Origin: Bacillota bacterium | Lineage (GTDB): Bacteria > Bacillota > Sulfobacillia > Sulfobacillales > Sulfobacillaceae | Reading direction: 5' to 3' | DNA: 64,000 nt | Assembly: GCA_026627385.1 (NCBI GenBank) | Contig: JAPNUR010000015.1 | Coordinates: forward strand, 17,571-81,570 | In this document: positions 17,133 to 25,389 of the stretch, in pieces | How the letters are laid out: the number at the start of each line of letters is the position of its first letter | Numbering within the stretch: position 1 is the stretch's first letter | Program-made: the position numbers and the translations under genes | Notes under the pieces: model-generated | What the model saw: only the letters and a program-made list of their open reading frames with translations | Told to the model about the DNA's origin: nothing | The model's database searches: none

Positions 17133-17877
17133 CGTCGCACCTCCCTCCCGTAAAGGCCCATGCACGCCGCTGAGCCAACGCGACGTCGATCGCGTCGGTA
17201 ATGACGTGCGATACACCGAGCCCCATCGCCACCTCAAGTTCCTGGCCCGTATTGGGCGTCCACAGGTACACCGGCCACTGGCGCGTCCTGGCTTCCACCA
17301 GCATCGCCGGCGTTAATGCGCGCATGCCCACGGCCAGTCCTGCCCTGCCGTCAAAGTTCGGGATGCCGGTAGGCTCGACCGGAACCCGATAGTTGAAGAG
17401 CACGCGGGCCTCCGGGACACGGCGCGCGAAGTCCCGCAAGAAGTCATGATGCACGCTGAGGACGCTGACGCGGCCGGCGCCCCAGGCCTGACAAAATCGC
17501 ACCAGCGCGTCCGACAACCCGGGGCACTCGCGGTCGTCATGTTTCGTATCGAGGACGAGGTCCACCTGAGACGGCAGTGCGGCAGCCACCGTATCCAACG
17601 TGTGAATCCCCTCGCCGGTCCCTGGGAGAGGCCTATCCTCGGGCGTGCGCAGGGATAACGCTCCCAATTCGTGCGCAGTCAAATCCCAAACTCGCGCGTC
17701 GACGCCGGTCATCCGCTGAAGAGAATCATCGTGAAAGGCCATCAAGTGCCCGTCCCGCGACAACACCATATCGATTTCGACGCCGTCGCATCCTGAGGCC
17801 ACGGCGTTTTGGAAGGCGGCTAACGTGTTTTCCACCGCCAGCTGCCGCCCCCCGCGGTGCGCGACAATGCGGACCAT
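17107..17877 (-). CDS. ugpQ: Glycerophosphodiester phosphodiesterase
   Basis: A 256-residue GDPD-family enzyme that hydrolyses glycerophosphodiesters such as glycerophosphocholine to sn-glycerol 3-phosphate and an alcohol. The signature residues are all visible: HRGG, then ENTLAAF, then the metal-binding GVEIDMVLSRDGHLMAFHDDSL segment and TMG-like RMTGVD. No signal peptide, so it acts in the cytoplasm on imported diesters, as UgpQ does. Its ATG overlaps the SurE stop (TAATG), so translation is coupled. The neighbouring Ugp-type transporter supports the assignment strongly; the gene symbol follows function rather than tested orthology. Confidence 0.88.
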   Translation of the reverse strand: MVRIVAHRGGRQLAVENTLAAFQNAVASGCDGVEIDMVLSRDGHLMAFHDDSLQRMTGVDARVWDLTAHELGALSLRTPEDRPLPGTGEGIHTLDTVAAALPSQVDLVLDTKHDDRECPGLSDALVRFCQAWGAGRVSVLSVHHDFLRDFARRVPEARVLFNYRVPVEPTGIPNFDGRAGLAVGMRALTPAMLVEARTRQWPVYLWTPNTGQELEVAMGLGVSHVITDAIDVALAQRRAWAFTGGRCDDVGGTAAV

Positions 17878-18701
17878 TACTGATCGTCCTCCCTTCCATT
17901 TCTCGGGGACCAGACCGGTAGAACTAATGGCAACGCGTCAGGCGGGTCCGAAAACGGACGGGCAGTCAAGACCGTTACGGAGATGAAGCCCTGCGCGACG
18001 GCTGCGATATCGGTGCCCGCCTCGCTGGCCACCATGCTATCTTTTAACCGAACAGTGGCCACGATGGCATCGGAGCGCCACCGCTCGACCTTAAGCGCCG
18101 GGGGATGGCTAAAGCGCGGGGCCAATCGCGTAATGCACCATCCCTTAAGTTCCCCCCACGGTTTGTTCGGCACGTTGACATTCAGCCAACGCGTTGGGCC
18201 ATCACCACCCAGCACCTGTCCCCGCAATAATTGTGACGCCACCCGCACAGCGCTCTGCCATTCCCACGGCTCGTCTTTGTCACGAACCAGGGACACGGCA
18301 AGTGCGGGAATTCCCTGCCGACTGGCCGCCCACGCTGCACCAGCGGTACCTGAGTAATACACATGATCGCCTAAGTTGGCGCCGGCGTTCACGCCGCTGA
18401 CGACGTAATCGAACGGTCCCCAGAGGCGGACGGCCAGGTCCACACAGTCCACGGGGGTGCCCTCATGAATGCACCAGCTGTGTGCCGCGGGGCCGGCTGC
18501 GCGCGCCAGGCGAACCGGGCGGCGGAGGGTATGTGACTGGCCTGACCCGCTCATTTCCCGCTCCGGACAGGCCACGGTCACCTCCGCCCCCATTTGCGCC
18601 AGTTCGTCTGCCAACGCGTGAACACCGGGACTCTCAATGCCGTCGTCATTGGTCACCAAGACCCGAAGGCACGACGGCATCGACGACGGGTCGGGGATCA
18701 C
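17877..18701 (-). CDS. surE: SurE-type 5'/3'-nucleotidase
   Basis: A 274-residue SurE-family phosphatase. The N-terminal metal site LVTNDDGIESPG is intact, with SGSGQSHTL in the first loop and SGVNAGANLGDHVYYSGT mid-protein, all family hallmarks. SurE enzymes dephosphorylate nucleoside monophosphates and some other phosphoesters. I chose GTG at 18701, behind GGAAGGTG; a GTG at 18710 falls inside that site. The protein sits between the binding protein and the glycerophosphodiesterase, so it may release phosphate from a compound taken up by this transporter instead of acting as the usual stress nucleotidase. Such an operon position is not common for SurE. Confidence 0.86.
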   Translation of the reverse strand: MIPDPSSMPSCLRVLVTNDDGIESPGVHALADELAQMGAEVTVACPEREMSGSGQSHTLRRPVRLARAAGPAAHSWCIHEGTPVDCVDLAVRLWGPFDYVVSGVNAGANLGDHVYYSGTAGAAWAASRQGIPALAVSLVRDKDEPWEWQSAVRVASQLLRGQVLGGDGPTRWLNVNVPNKPWGELKGWCITRLAPRFSHPPALKVERWRSDAIVATVRLKDSMVASEAGTDIAAVAQGFISVTVLTARPFSDPPDALPLVLPVWSPRNGREDDQ

Positions 18702-18736
18702 GCGGTTCACCTTCCGTTTCGCTCAGCGTGCCGTGG

Positions 18737-20059
18737 TCAACTCCCAGTCAAGAGCGCGTTGGCTTCTTGTTGGGCCGTCTTAAGCGCTGTTAGCGCCGGC
18801 ACGTTGTTGAAATACATGCTGCTCATGGCATCTTGGGCATACCCGTAAATGCCCAGGTAATGCGGGGATTGCGGCGGCGCATGCTGGTACTTGACCTCGT
18901 CGAGCACCACCTGCATTTGGGGATTGGTTTTGAGATAGGCGCGGTAGGCAGGGCTTGACACCACCGACTTTTGCACCGGCAAGTACCCGGTCTCTTCGCT
19001 CCATTTCATGGTTTGAGACGGCGCCGTCAGCCACTGCATAAATGTCCACGCCGCTTGCTGCGTAGCCTTGGGAAGGCCGGCCATCATCACAATATTGGCC
19101 CCACCCGGCGGCACTTCGCGTCCGGCCGGTCCCTCCGGCATCATCATGACCCCCCACTGAAATTTGTGCCCAACATTGGCACGCACGGTGCCGATGCTGG
19201 CCGACGAGTCTTCGCTCATGGCCACCTCCCCGTTGTAAAAGGACGCGGTCGTGAGGCCCCATCCATCGGCGCCGCTTTGCACGACGGCATCACCCTGCCG
19301 CACGAGATTGATCGTTTCTTGAAAGATCCGCGCGGCCGCGGGGGTCGCAAATTCGCATTTCGTTAACGAGGGATTCATGATATGCGAACCCGATTCCCAG
19401 GTGTACACTTCCCAAAACCACCACTGGTCCACCGGCGTAAACCCGTAGATCTTGGTTTTGCCACTGCCGTGCGTCAAGCGTTTGGCGTCCTGGGCCACTT
19501 GCGCCCAGGTCGTTGGCGGTGCGCTAATGCCCGCTTTGGCAAAGAGTGTTTTGTTGTAAAACATAATCGGTATGCTACGATTAAACGGGAGCCCGTACGT
19601 CACGCCCTTGTAAGTGGTGCTCGCCAACATCCCGTACAAGAAGTTTCCCGGTTTATCCACGCTGGAATGGCGGATAAACGCGGTGAGTGGCTGAAGGGCT
19701 CCCGTGGAGGCAAACACCGGCATGGAGTGAACCTCGAGCTGCACCAGATCCGGAGTGCTATGGGCCTCAATGGCCGCCAACAACTTTTGTTGCAAGGGCC
19801 CGCCGCCGGTGTAGGTTCCCTCATAGTCCACCACGACGTGAATGTCCGGATGCGTACGGTTAAAGGTATTGACCAGGGCTCGGAACTCGGCACCCAGGGT
19901 ACCTCCTAGGCCGTACCACATGGTCACGGTGACCGGCGCCCGCTTAGTGGCAGCCGGCACACCGTGCAAAGACGCTGCCCACGCGGGAATGCCGCTGCCA
20001 AACGCCGCGGCGCTGACGAGGCACAAGAGGGCGGCCCCTGTTCGTTGGATTGGTCGCAT
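18737..20059 (-). CDS. ugpB: UgpB-like glycerol-3-phosphate-type binding protein
   Basis: A 440-residue family 1 binding protein with clear UgpB character: LPFNRSIPIMFYNK, a WTFMQWLTAP segment, and SEETGYLPVQKS. The N-terminus (MRPIQRTGAALLCLVSAAAFGSGIPAWA) is a Sec signal, but I see no lipobox cysteine at a cleavage site. The frame starts far upstream at 20215; the ATG at 20059, preceded by AAAGGAG, gives a proper signal peptide. It follows the UgpE-like permease by 64 nt. With UgpQ and SurE genes next, it probably binds glycerol 3-phosphate or glycerophosphodiesters. The family match is strong, ligand moderately so. Confidence 0.82.
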   Translation of the reverse strand: MRPIQRTGAALLCLVSAAAFGSGIPAWAASLHGVPAATKRAPVTVTMWYGLGGTLGAEFRALVNTFNRTHPDIHVVVDYEGTYTGGGPLQQKLLAAIEAHSTPDLVQLEVHSMPVFASTGALQPLTAFIRHSSVDKPGNFLYGMLASTTYKGVTYGLPFNRSIPIMFYNKTLFAKAGISAPPTTWAQVAQDAKRLTHGSGKTKIYGFTPVDQWWFWEVYTWESGSHIMNPSLTKCEFATPAAARIFQETINLVRQGDAVVQSGADGWGLTTASFYNGEVAMSEDSSASIGTVRANVGHKFQWGVMMMPEGPAGREVPPGGANIVMMAGLPKATQQAAWTFMQWLTAPSQTMKWSEETGYLPVQKSVVSSPAYRAYLKTNPQMQVVLDEVKYQHAPPQSPHYLGIYGYAQDAMSSMYFNNVPALTALKTAQQEANALLTGS

Positions 20060-20123
20060 CAATGATTTGGCTCCTTTCGTTCGTCGAAAACGTGCGTAAA
20101 CCATGACCGTCGGATGTAGGTTG

Positions 20124-20951
20124 CTAGCCTTTGAGAGCGTACGCCAGCACCCCCTTGACCAGGTATCGCTGGCCCCAGAGAAAGGCCAGTACCACCGGAA
20201 TAACGGCAAGCACATTGGCGGCCATCAAGAGATTCCAGAGAATTTGGTCCGGTTGCGCTTCGGTGTAGTAGGATAACCCTACAGGGATCACCCAGCGGGC
20301 CGGCGTGTTCGTTACCAGCAGCGGCCAAAAGAGGTAACCGTAATGAAAGACGCCGTTCAGCAAGGCCAGGGTCACCAACGCTGCCTTGGTGTTGGGCAGC
20401 ACCAGTCGACGGAAAATGGTCCAATGGGTGGCTCCATCCATTTGCATGGACTCAACCAATGTGCGCGGTATCCCTAAATACGACTGGCGGAGAAAGAAGA
20501 TGCCAAAACCCGTGCCGATAAAGGGCACGATGAGCGCCGCGTAAGTGTTAATCCAGCGCAGGTCGCTGAGGATAATATAGTCGGGGATGAAGATGGACTG
20601 AATGGGAATCATTAAGGACATGATCACCAGCGCAAAGACCACGTAGCGGCCCCGAATCTTCGTAAACACAATGCCGTAGGCAGCAAGCGATGAGGTCAAG
20701 AGCTGGCAGCACACGATGATCGCCGTGGTGAAGAAACTATTGAAAAAGTAATGCGCCAGCGGCTGACCGGTGAGCACCGCCACGTAGTTATGCAGCGACA
20801 GGTTAGCCGGCACCAGGGCTCGGGAAAACATGTCGCGCACGCTTTCCATGGAGCCCAAGATCATCCAGACCAACGGCAGGGCCACAACCAGGGCAATGAC
20901 CGTCAAGACACTGTACGTCATCCAGTGCGTTCTCCGACGCGATATGGTCAT
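20124..20951 (-). CDS. ugpE: UgpE-like ABC permease
   Basis: A 275-residue CUT1 inner permease with six hydrophobic segments and an EAA loop (VESMQMDGATHWTIFRRLVLP). It starts ATGACC, overlapping the stop of the UgpA-like gene (ATGA), which is a classic translational coupling and decided the start over an upstream GTG. The C-terminus (YLVKGVLAYALKG) matches the UgpE/MalG type. It partners the UgpA-like permease and the UgpB-like binding protein. No ATPase gene is present in the operon. Confidence 0.83.
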   Translation of the reverse strand: MTISRRRTHWMTYSVLTVIALVVALPLVWMILGSMESVRDMFSRALVPANLSLHNYVAVLTGQPLAHYFFNSFFTTAIIVCCQLLTSSLAAYGIVFTKIRGRYVVFALVIMSLMIPIQSIFIPDYIILSDLRWINTYAALIVPFIGTGFGIFFLRQSYLGIPRTLVESMQMDGATHWTIFRRLVLPNTKAALVTLALLNGVFHYGYLFWPLLVTNTPARWVIPVGLSYYTEAQPDQILWNLLMAANVLAVIPVVLAFLWGQRYLVKGVLAYALKG

Positions 20952-21886
20952 TCTTCCGTCACCACCCATCGCTTGGCGAGGAAAAACTGCGCGCCCGTCA
21001 AGAGACCAAGGAGCACCATCATAAAGACGGACGCCGCCGACGCTTGTCCGAAATTAAAGAACTGGAACCCTTGGGTATAGATGTAGTACGTCAAGGTCTG
21101 GGTTGCCATGGCGGGGCCCCCCTGCGTCATAATGTAAATTTGGTCGAATGCCTGAAACGATTGAATGATGCTAAACACGGCGGCAAAGAAAATACTCGGG
21201 GTAATGGACGGCACGGTAATTTTCCGAAACACTGTCCAGGATCCCGCCCCATCGACAGCTGCCGCTTCTTTTAAGTGCACATTGACGTTTTGCAACCCTC
21301 CCAAGAAAATCAGGGTGTAAAACCCGAGAAATTCCCAGGTGGTCACGGCAATGATGCACAACAACGCCGTATGAACATTGCCCAGCCAATTGACCGCCGG
21401 CAAGCCCAATAGCTGGAGGACGGTATCGACAAACCCGTATTGGGGTTGCAAGAGCCACATAAAGGCCACCCCGGAACTCACCAAGGGAAACACATAGGGG
21501 AGAAAAATCACCGTACGATACACCGACACCGCACGCAGCCGCTGGTCCAACAACGTGGCCAGCAATAGCCCTAACACCAAGACGCTGATGGTCACGCCGC
21601 CCGCGAAAATGAGCGTGTGAACGAGCGCCCCGCCAAACTGGGCCGAGTGCAAAATGGCGCGATAGTTGCCTACGCCAGCGAAACTCGCCGTCGGATTCAT
21701 GATGGTCGACTGAAAAAAGCTAATGTAAATCACGTAGCCGGCGGGGACGATGAAAAATGCCAGCACGGTCACAATGCCGGGGATGAGAAAGAGCCACTCG
21801 CCCGCTTGACGCAGACGACGACGCGGGTTCAACGAAGGTTCCAGGGGGTGAATATCGTCAGCCAGGTTGGCTAATCTGATGGCCAT
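20948..21886 (-). CDS. ugpA: UgpA-like ABC permease
   Basis: A 312-residue CUT1 outer-type permease, first gene of the operon. A cytoplasmic tail of about 30 residues precedes WLFLIPGIVTVLAFFIVPAGYV; the EAA loop is LKEAAAVDGAGSWTVFRKITVP. TQGGPAMATQTLTYYIY is the usual C-terminal motif. The ATG at 21886 is preceded by AAGGGAG at slightly long spacing, and the frame continues upstream to 21940 without a better start. The promoter and operator at about 21968-22013 lie immediately upstream. Confidence 0.84.
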   Translation of the reverse strand: MAIRLANLADDIHPLEPSLNPRRRLRQAGEWLFLIPGIVTVLAFFIVPAGYVIYISFFQSTIMNPTASFAGVGNYRAILHSAQFGGALVHTLIFAGGVTISVLVLGLLLATLLDQRLRAVSVYRTVIFLPYVFPLVSSGVAFMWLLQPQYGFVDTVLQLLGLPAVNWLGNVHTALLCIIAVTTWEFLGFYTLIFLGGLQNVNVHLKEAAAVDGAGSWTVFRKITVPSITPSIFFAAVFSIIQSFQAFDQIYIMTQGGPAMATQTLTYYIYTQGFQFFNFGQASAASVFMMVLLGLLTGAQFFLAKRWVVTEE

Positions 21887-21967
21887 GAACCACGACTCCC
21901 TTAGAGAGGATGCCCTCACGCACTCTGCAGCCTGGATCATTCTTTATGGCAGAATTCTCAGTCTTTA

Positions 21968-22013
21968 TTATATCGATTCACTCCACGATAACGATTTGCC
22001 TCTCGATTGTCAA
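21968..22013 (-). promoter_or_regulatory. Ugp operon promoter with LacI-type operator
   Basis: Minus strand: perfect -35 TTGACA (22013-22008), 17-nt spacer, -10 TATCGT (21990-21985). The operator-like site at 21968-21981 covers the expected start of transcription and matches, at 11 of 14 positions, the perfect palindrome GTGAATCGATTCAC found at the promoter of the LacI gene near 25.3 kb. It therefore probably binds that regulator. Two TTAACA hexamers with a 5-nt spacer (22120-22136) sit further upstream on the plus strand. Confidence 0.72.
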
Positions 22014-22152
22014 TAGATGCAATAATGACAATCATCGATCGACACTAGTATTGTCGGATATTGGATAGGGACTCTGATGGTTGCCACTGTTAACCTACCA
22101 AACCCTGCGCCGCTGGGCGTTAACAACGCATTAACAGTTTATGAAGATTGGA

Positions 22153-22878
22153 TTACAGCACCAAGCCGCCGCCAACGGCAATTACTTCGCCGGTGACGTA
22201 TTGGCTGTCATCCGAGGCCAAAAATGCGACGACGCGGCCCACATCTTCAGGGGTTCCAATACGTCCCATGGGAATTTTTTGGAGCATCTGTTGAAAGGCC
22301 GCTTCTGGCATAGCTCGGGTCATCGGAGTTTCGATAAATCCGGGACAAATGGCGTTGACAGTAATTTGAAACGGCGCGAGTTCCTTGGCCAGTGTCTTCG
22401 TAAGTCCGATAACCCCCGCCTTGGACGCGGCGTAATTGGCTTGGCCGACGTTGCCTTGCCAGCTCGCGGAAGCAATGTTGATGATGCGGCCCGCCCGGCG
22501 CGCGCGCATCCCTGGCGCCACATGCCGCGCCCAGTTAAAATAGCCTTTTAAGTTGACGGCGATGACCGCGTCCCACTCCGCTTCGCTCATGCGGTGAAAC
22601 ATGCGATCGCGATTAATGCCGGCGTTGTTGACCAGCACGGCGATGGGCCCGATGTCCTCTTCAATGCTGCTGACGGCACTTGCTACAGCCGCGTAATCGC
22701 GCACGTCAACAGCGCGCCACGCCGATCCGGCCAGCGTGGCACTGGCCGCCTGAACCCCAGCTTCGTCGATATCGACTAACACTACCCGATATCCTCGGTT
22801 ATGCAAGACCTGGGCAATCCCGTAGCCAATCCCCCGCTGGGCCCCCGTGACCACCGCCACGCTGTTCACCGCCGTCAT
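22153..22878 (-). CDS. FabG/PhaB-like 3-oxoacyl reductase (SDR)
   Basis: A 241-residue SDR very close in pattern to FabG and acetoacetyl-CoA reductase PhaB: TGAQRGIG, NNAGINRD, the Ser of IASASWQGNVGQANYAASKAG with Y-A-A-S-K, and the CPGFIETPMT and FLASDDSQYVTG motifs. It reduces a 3-oxoacyl thioester with NADPH, or runs in reverse during degradation. GGAGAAAGG directly precedes the ATG. It follows the thiolase by 24 nt, so thiolase plus reductase form a C4 acyl-CoA pair (acetoacetyl-CoA/3-hydroxybutyryl-CoA). No PHA synthase is in the window, so PHA synthesis is not supported. Confidence 0.85.
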   Translation of the reverse strand: MTAVNSVAVVTGAQRGIGYGIAQVLHNRGYRVVLVDIDEAGVQAASATLAGSAWRAVDVRDYAAVASAVSSIEEDIGPIAVLVNNAGINRDRMFHRMSEAEWDAVIAVNLKGYFNWARHVAPGMRARRAGRIINIASASWQGNVGQANYAASKAGVIGLTKTLAKELAPFQITVNAICPGFIETPMTRAMPEAAFQQMLQKIPMGRIGTPEDVGRVVAFLASDDSQYVTGEVIAVGGGLVL

Positions 22879-22902
22879 CCTTTCTCCGATGCCAATGTTC
22901 CC

Positions 22903-24078
22903 CTACCGCCAATAATTTTCGAAAATCGCGGCAATACCCTGGCCGCCCCCAATGCACATGGTCACCATTCCATAGCGCCCGCGGCGTTTTGCCAGCTCAT
23001 GCAAGAGCTTGACCGTTAAAATTGCGCCGGTCGCCCCAATCGGATGGCCTAAAGCAATCGCTCCGCCGTTGACATTGGTCTTGCTCCAATCCAAATGGGC
23101 ATCTCTGACCACCGCCACCGCCTGGGCGGCAAACGCTTCGTTGAGCTCCACCAAGTCCAGATCGTCCACGGTGAGTCCGGCCTTGCGCAATGCCCGCTCC
23201 ACCGCGTACACCGGCGTATAGCCCATCCATTGCGGCTCCATGCCAGCCACCGCCCAACTCACGAGGCGGGCCCGCGGCTCCAACCCCTGCCGGCTGGCAT
23301 CCCGCGCTCTCATCATCACCACCGCAGCCGCCCCGTCGTTGATCCCCGAGGAGTTGCCGGCAGTGACCGTCCCACCCTCTTTAAACACGGGGCGCAACCG
23401 GGCCAGCTGCTCCGGCGATGTGTCCCGGGGATGTTCGTCCACCCGAAACTCGGTGGCTGTCTTCGCGTTGGGAAGGGGCACGGCCACAATTTCGTCGGCA
23501 AAGCGTCCTGAGTCCAGAGCCGCCTTGGCGCGCACTTGGGAGTCCCACGCCATTTGATCTTGGGCCTCGCGCGACACGTGATAGCGTTCGGCCACGAGTT
23601 CGGCGGTCATCCCCATGGGGTAGTGCTCAAACGGATCGGTCACGGCAGCTAACACGCCGTCTTCCAAGACGCCGTCCCCCAGGCGCTTGCCCCAGCGATT
23701 CCACACGTAATAGGGCAAACGGCTCATGTTTTCCGCCCCGCCGGCGACCACCGTGTCGGCATCCTCCAGTTTTAGCCATTGGGCCGCGGTGAGAATGGCC
23801 TGCAGCCCGGATCCACACAACCGGTTCACCGTCTGAGCCGTGGATCCCACGGGAAGGCCGGCCCCTAGGGCCGCCACCCGGGCCACAAAGGCATCGTGCG
23901 AGACTTGGCCCACGCATCCCAGAACCACCTCGTTCACGCGGGACGGTTCGACGCGAGCCCGCTTTAACGCTTCGCGAATGACCAATGCACCCAGTTCAGC
24001 AGCGGGCGTGTCCTTTAAGCTGCCGCCAAAGGTCCCGATGGCGGTTCGCACCCCATCAAGAATCACCACATCGTCCAC
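22903..24078 (-). CDS. Acetyl-CoA C-acetyltransferase (thiolase)
   Basis: A 391-residue biosynthetic/degradative thiolase that interconverts two acetyl-CoA with acetoacetyl-CoA (or cleaves longer 3-oxoacyl-CoAs). Active-site residues are all present: nucleophilic Cys in NRLCGSGLQAI, His in GHPIGATGA and the second Cys in CIGGGQGIA. The start is a GTG preceded by GAGGAGGCGATG. Length is normal. It sits between the LacI regulator and the FabG/PhaB-like reductase, all one direction with short gaps, so it is probably co-transcribed with the regulator. Confidence 0.9.
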   Translation of the reverse strand: MDDVVILDGVRTAIGTFGGSLKDTPAAELGALVIREALKRARVEPSRVNEVVLGCVGQVSHDAFVARVAALGAGLPVGSTAQTVNRLCGSGLQAILTAAQWLKLEDADTVVAGGAENMSRLPYYVWNRWGKRLGDGVLEDGVLAAVTDPFEHYPMGMTAELVAERYHVSREAQDQMAWDSQVRAKAALDSGRFADEIVAVPLPNAKTATEFRVDEHPRDTSPEQLARLRPVFKEGGTVTAGNSSGINDGAAAVVMMRARDASRQGLEPRARLVSWAVAGMEPQWMGYTPVYAVERALRKAGLTVDDLDLVELNEAFAAQAVAVVRDAHLDWSKTNVNGGAIALGHPIGATGAILTVKLLHELAKRRGRYGMVTMCIGGGQGIAAIFENYWR

Positions 24079-24218
24079 GCTTTCATCGCCTCCTCATCGC
24101 CGTCAGCCATGCAGATAAGAGATCGGCAGCCAACGCACTGCTTGGCGCAAAACCGCCAGCAGCTCAAACTAGCATCTCAACAACGTCGTCAACCTGTCCA
24201 CCCAGACCCCGTACCCCT

Positions 24219-25265
24219 CTAAACCGTGACTGATTTTCGACGGGCGCGGCGTCGAGCCCGCGCGGTAGATTTGCGGATGGCCAAACGGTAGGGCAGTTGG
24301 ATCACCTGCGGTTCACCGTCAAAGCCGTGAATTCTCTGCCGAATTAAGCGCATGGCCTCACGGCCGATCTCCTCGCGCGGCTGCGCCACTGTCGTCAACT
24401 GCACGCGCGACAACGCCCCGGGCCAAATCCCATCAAACCCTACGACCGAAATGTCTTCAGGCACCCGCAGTCCAATCTCATCTAACCCGTCCAGCACCCC
24501 CATGGCCATCATATCATCGGCCGCAAAGATCGCGGTCAGATGGCGATGTTTATCCGGGAGCTGGGTGGCCAACGACAATGCTTTGTCATACCGTAGATGC
24601 CCAAACTGGACGAGGTCCGGGTCTGCTGCGAGTTGCCACTGACGGACAGCGGCCAGGTACCCCTCTAGACGGCGCTGGCTGGCGCTGGAATTTTCCATGC
24701 CCCCAATAAAGGCAATACACCGGTGGCCTAGGTCCACGAGATGTTGCATGGCGTCAAGCGCCCCCGCGTAGTTGTCCACCCCGACGTAGTCAGCTCGCAC
24801 CGGGTTTCCGTGACGGTTGACCATCACGTAGGGCACGCCTTCGATGGCGCGATCCGGCATGGGATAGTCCCACCCGATATTGGTAAAAACCATGCCGTCC
24901 ACTTGGCGGTCTACCAAGGTCCGGGCAGCCTCCATGACGCTCTCATAGGCTTCGTCGGCAGTCACCAGGACCACCGTATAGCCATTGTCCCGCGCCTCTA
25001 ACGTCACGCCTTGGGCGATGTCCGCATAAAAGGGATTGGTGATATCGGGCACAACCAGGCCAATCGCGCGGCTTTCGTGAGTGCGCAGACTCCGGGCCAC
25101 GGCGTTCGGCCGATACCCCAGTTGGCGTATCGCCTCTTCCACCTTACGCCGCGTAATGTCGCTTACCCGCTTGCTGCCGCGTAAAACACTCGACACCGTG
25201 GCCGGCGACACACCGGCCCTGTGAGCCACGTCGCGAATTGTCGGGGCCTCCGACCGCTCCTTCAC
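24219..25265 (-). CDS. LacI-family regulator of the lipid/Ugp block
   Basis: A 348-residue LacI-type regulator. Helix-turn-helix: TIRDVAHRAGVSPATVSSVLRG, then a LacI effector domain (ITNPFYADIAQGV, PEDISVVGFDGI). A basic, Arg-rich tail of about 15 residues ends the protein. The open frame goes back to 25349; the GTG at 25265 is the last good start before the helix-turn-helix, but its ribosome binding site is only GGTGG, so the start is less certain. A perfect promoter and operator lie just upstream, consistent with self-repression. It precedes the thiolase and reductase genes and probably also controls the Ugp operon through the matching operator. Confidence 0.86.
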   Translation of the reverse strand: MKERSEAPTIRDVAHRAGVSPATVSSVLRGSKRVSDITRRKVEEAIRQLGYRPNAVARSLRTHESRAIGLVVPDITNPFYADIAQGVTLEARDNGYTVVLVTADEAYESVMEAARTLVDRQVDGMVFTNIGWDYPMPDRAIEGVPYVMVNRHGNPVRADYVGVDNYAGALDAMQHLVDLGHRCIAFIGGMENSSASQRRLEGYLAAVRQWQLAADPDLVQFGHLRYDKALSLATQLPDKHRHLTAIFAADDMMAMGVLDGLDEIGLRVPEDISVVGFDGIWPGALSRVQLTTVAQPREEIGREAMRLIRQRIHGFDGEPQVIQLPYRLAIRKSTARARRRARRKSVTV

Positions 25266-25301
25266 CGTGCCACCACCCAATCCCGAAATTAGCAAACAAT
25301 A

Positions 25302-25349
25302 GTGAATCGATTCACCGCGATTATAAGGTCGGGCTATTTTTCCTGTCAA
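25302..25349 (-). promoter_or_regulatory. LacI autoregulatory promoter and operator
   Basis: Minus strand: TTGACA (25349-25344), 18-nt spacer, TATAAT (25325-25320), an exact consensus pair. The perfect 14-bp palindrome GTGAATCGATTCAC (25302-25315) covers the expected transcription start. Such a central CG palindrome is the usual LacI-family operator form. It is 36 nt upstream of the chosen start codon of the regulator. Confidence 0.82.
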
Positions 25350-25369
25350 GACGATCTATTCATATTTTT

Positions 25370-25389
25370 ATGGAATATTAATATTCCAT
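25370..25389. repeat. Perfect 20-bp AT-rich palindrome
   Basis: A dyad with core GAATATTAATATTC, perfectly symmetrical over 20 bp, lies 20 nt upstream of the -35 of the LacI regulator promoter. There is no loop, so it is unlikely to be a terminator. It could be an operator for a second regulator, or an activator site. Confidence 0.6.

Noticed and set aside
22153..24078. Thiolase and reductase as a PHA synthesis operon
   Set aside because: No PHA synthase or phasin gene in the window, and the operator links the pair to a catabolic regulon.
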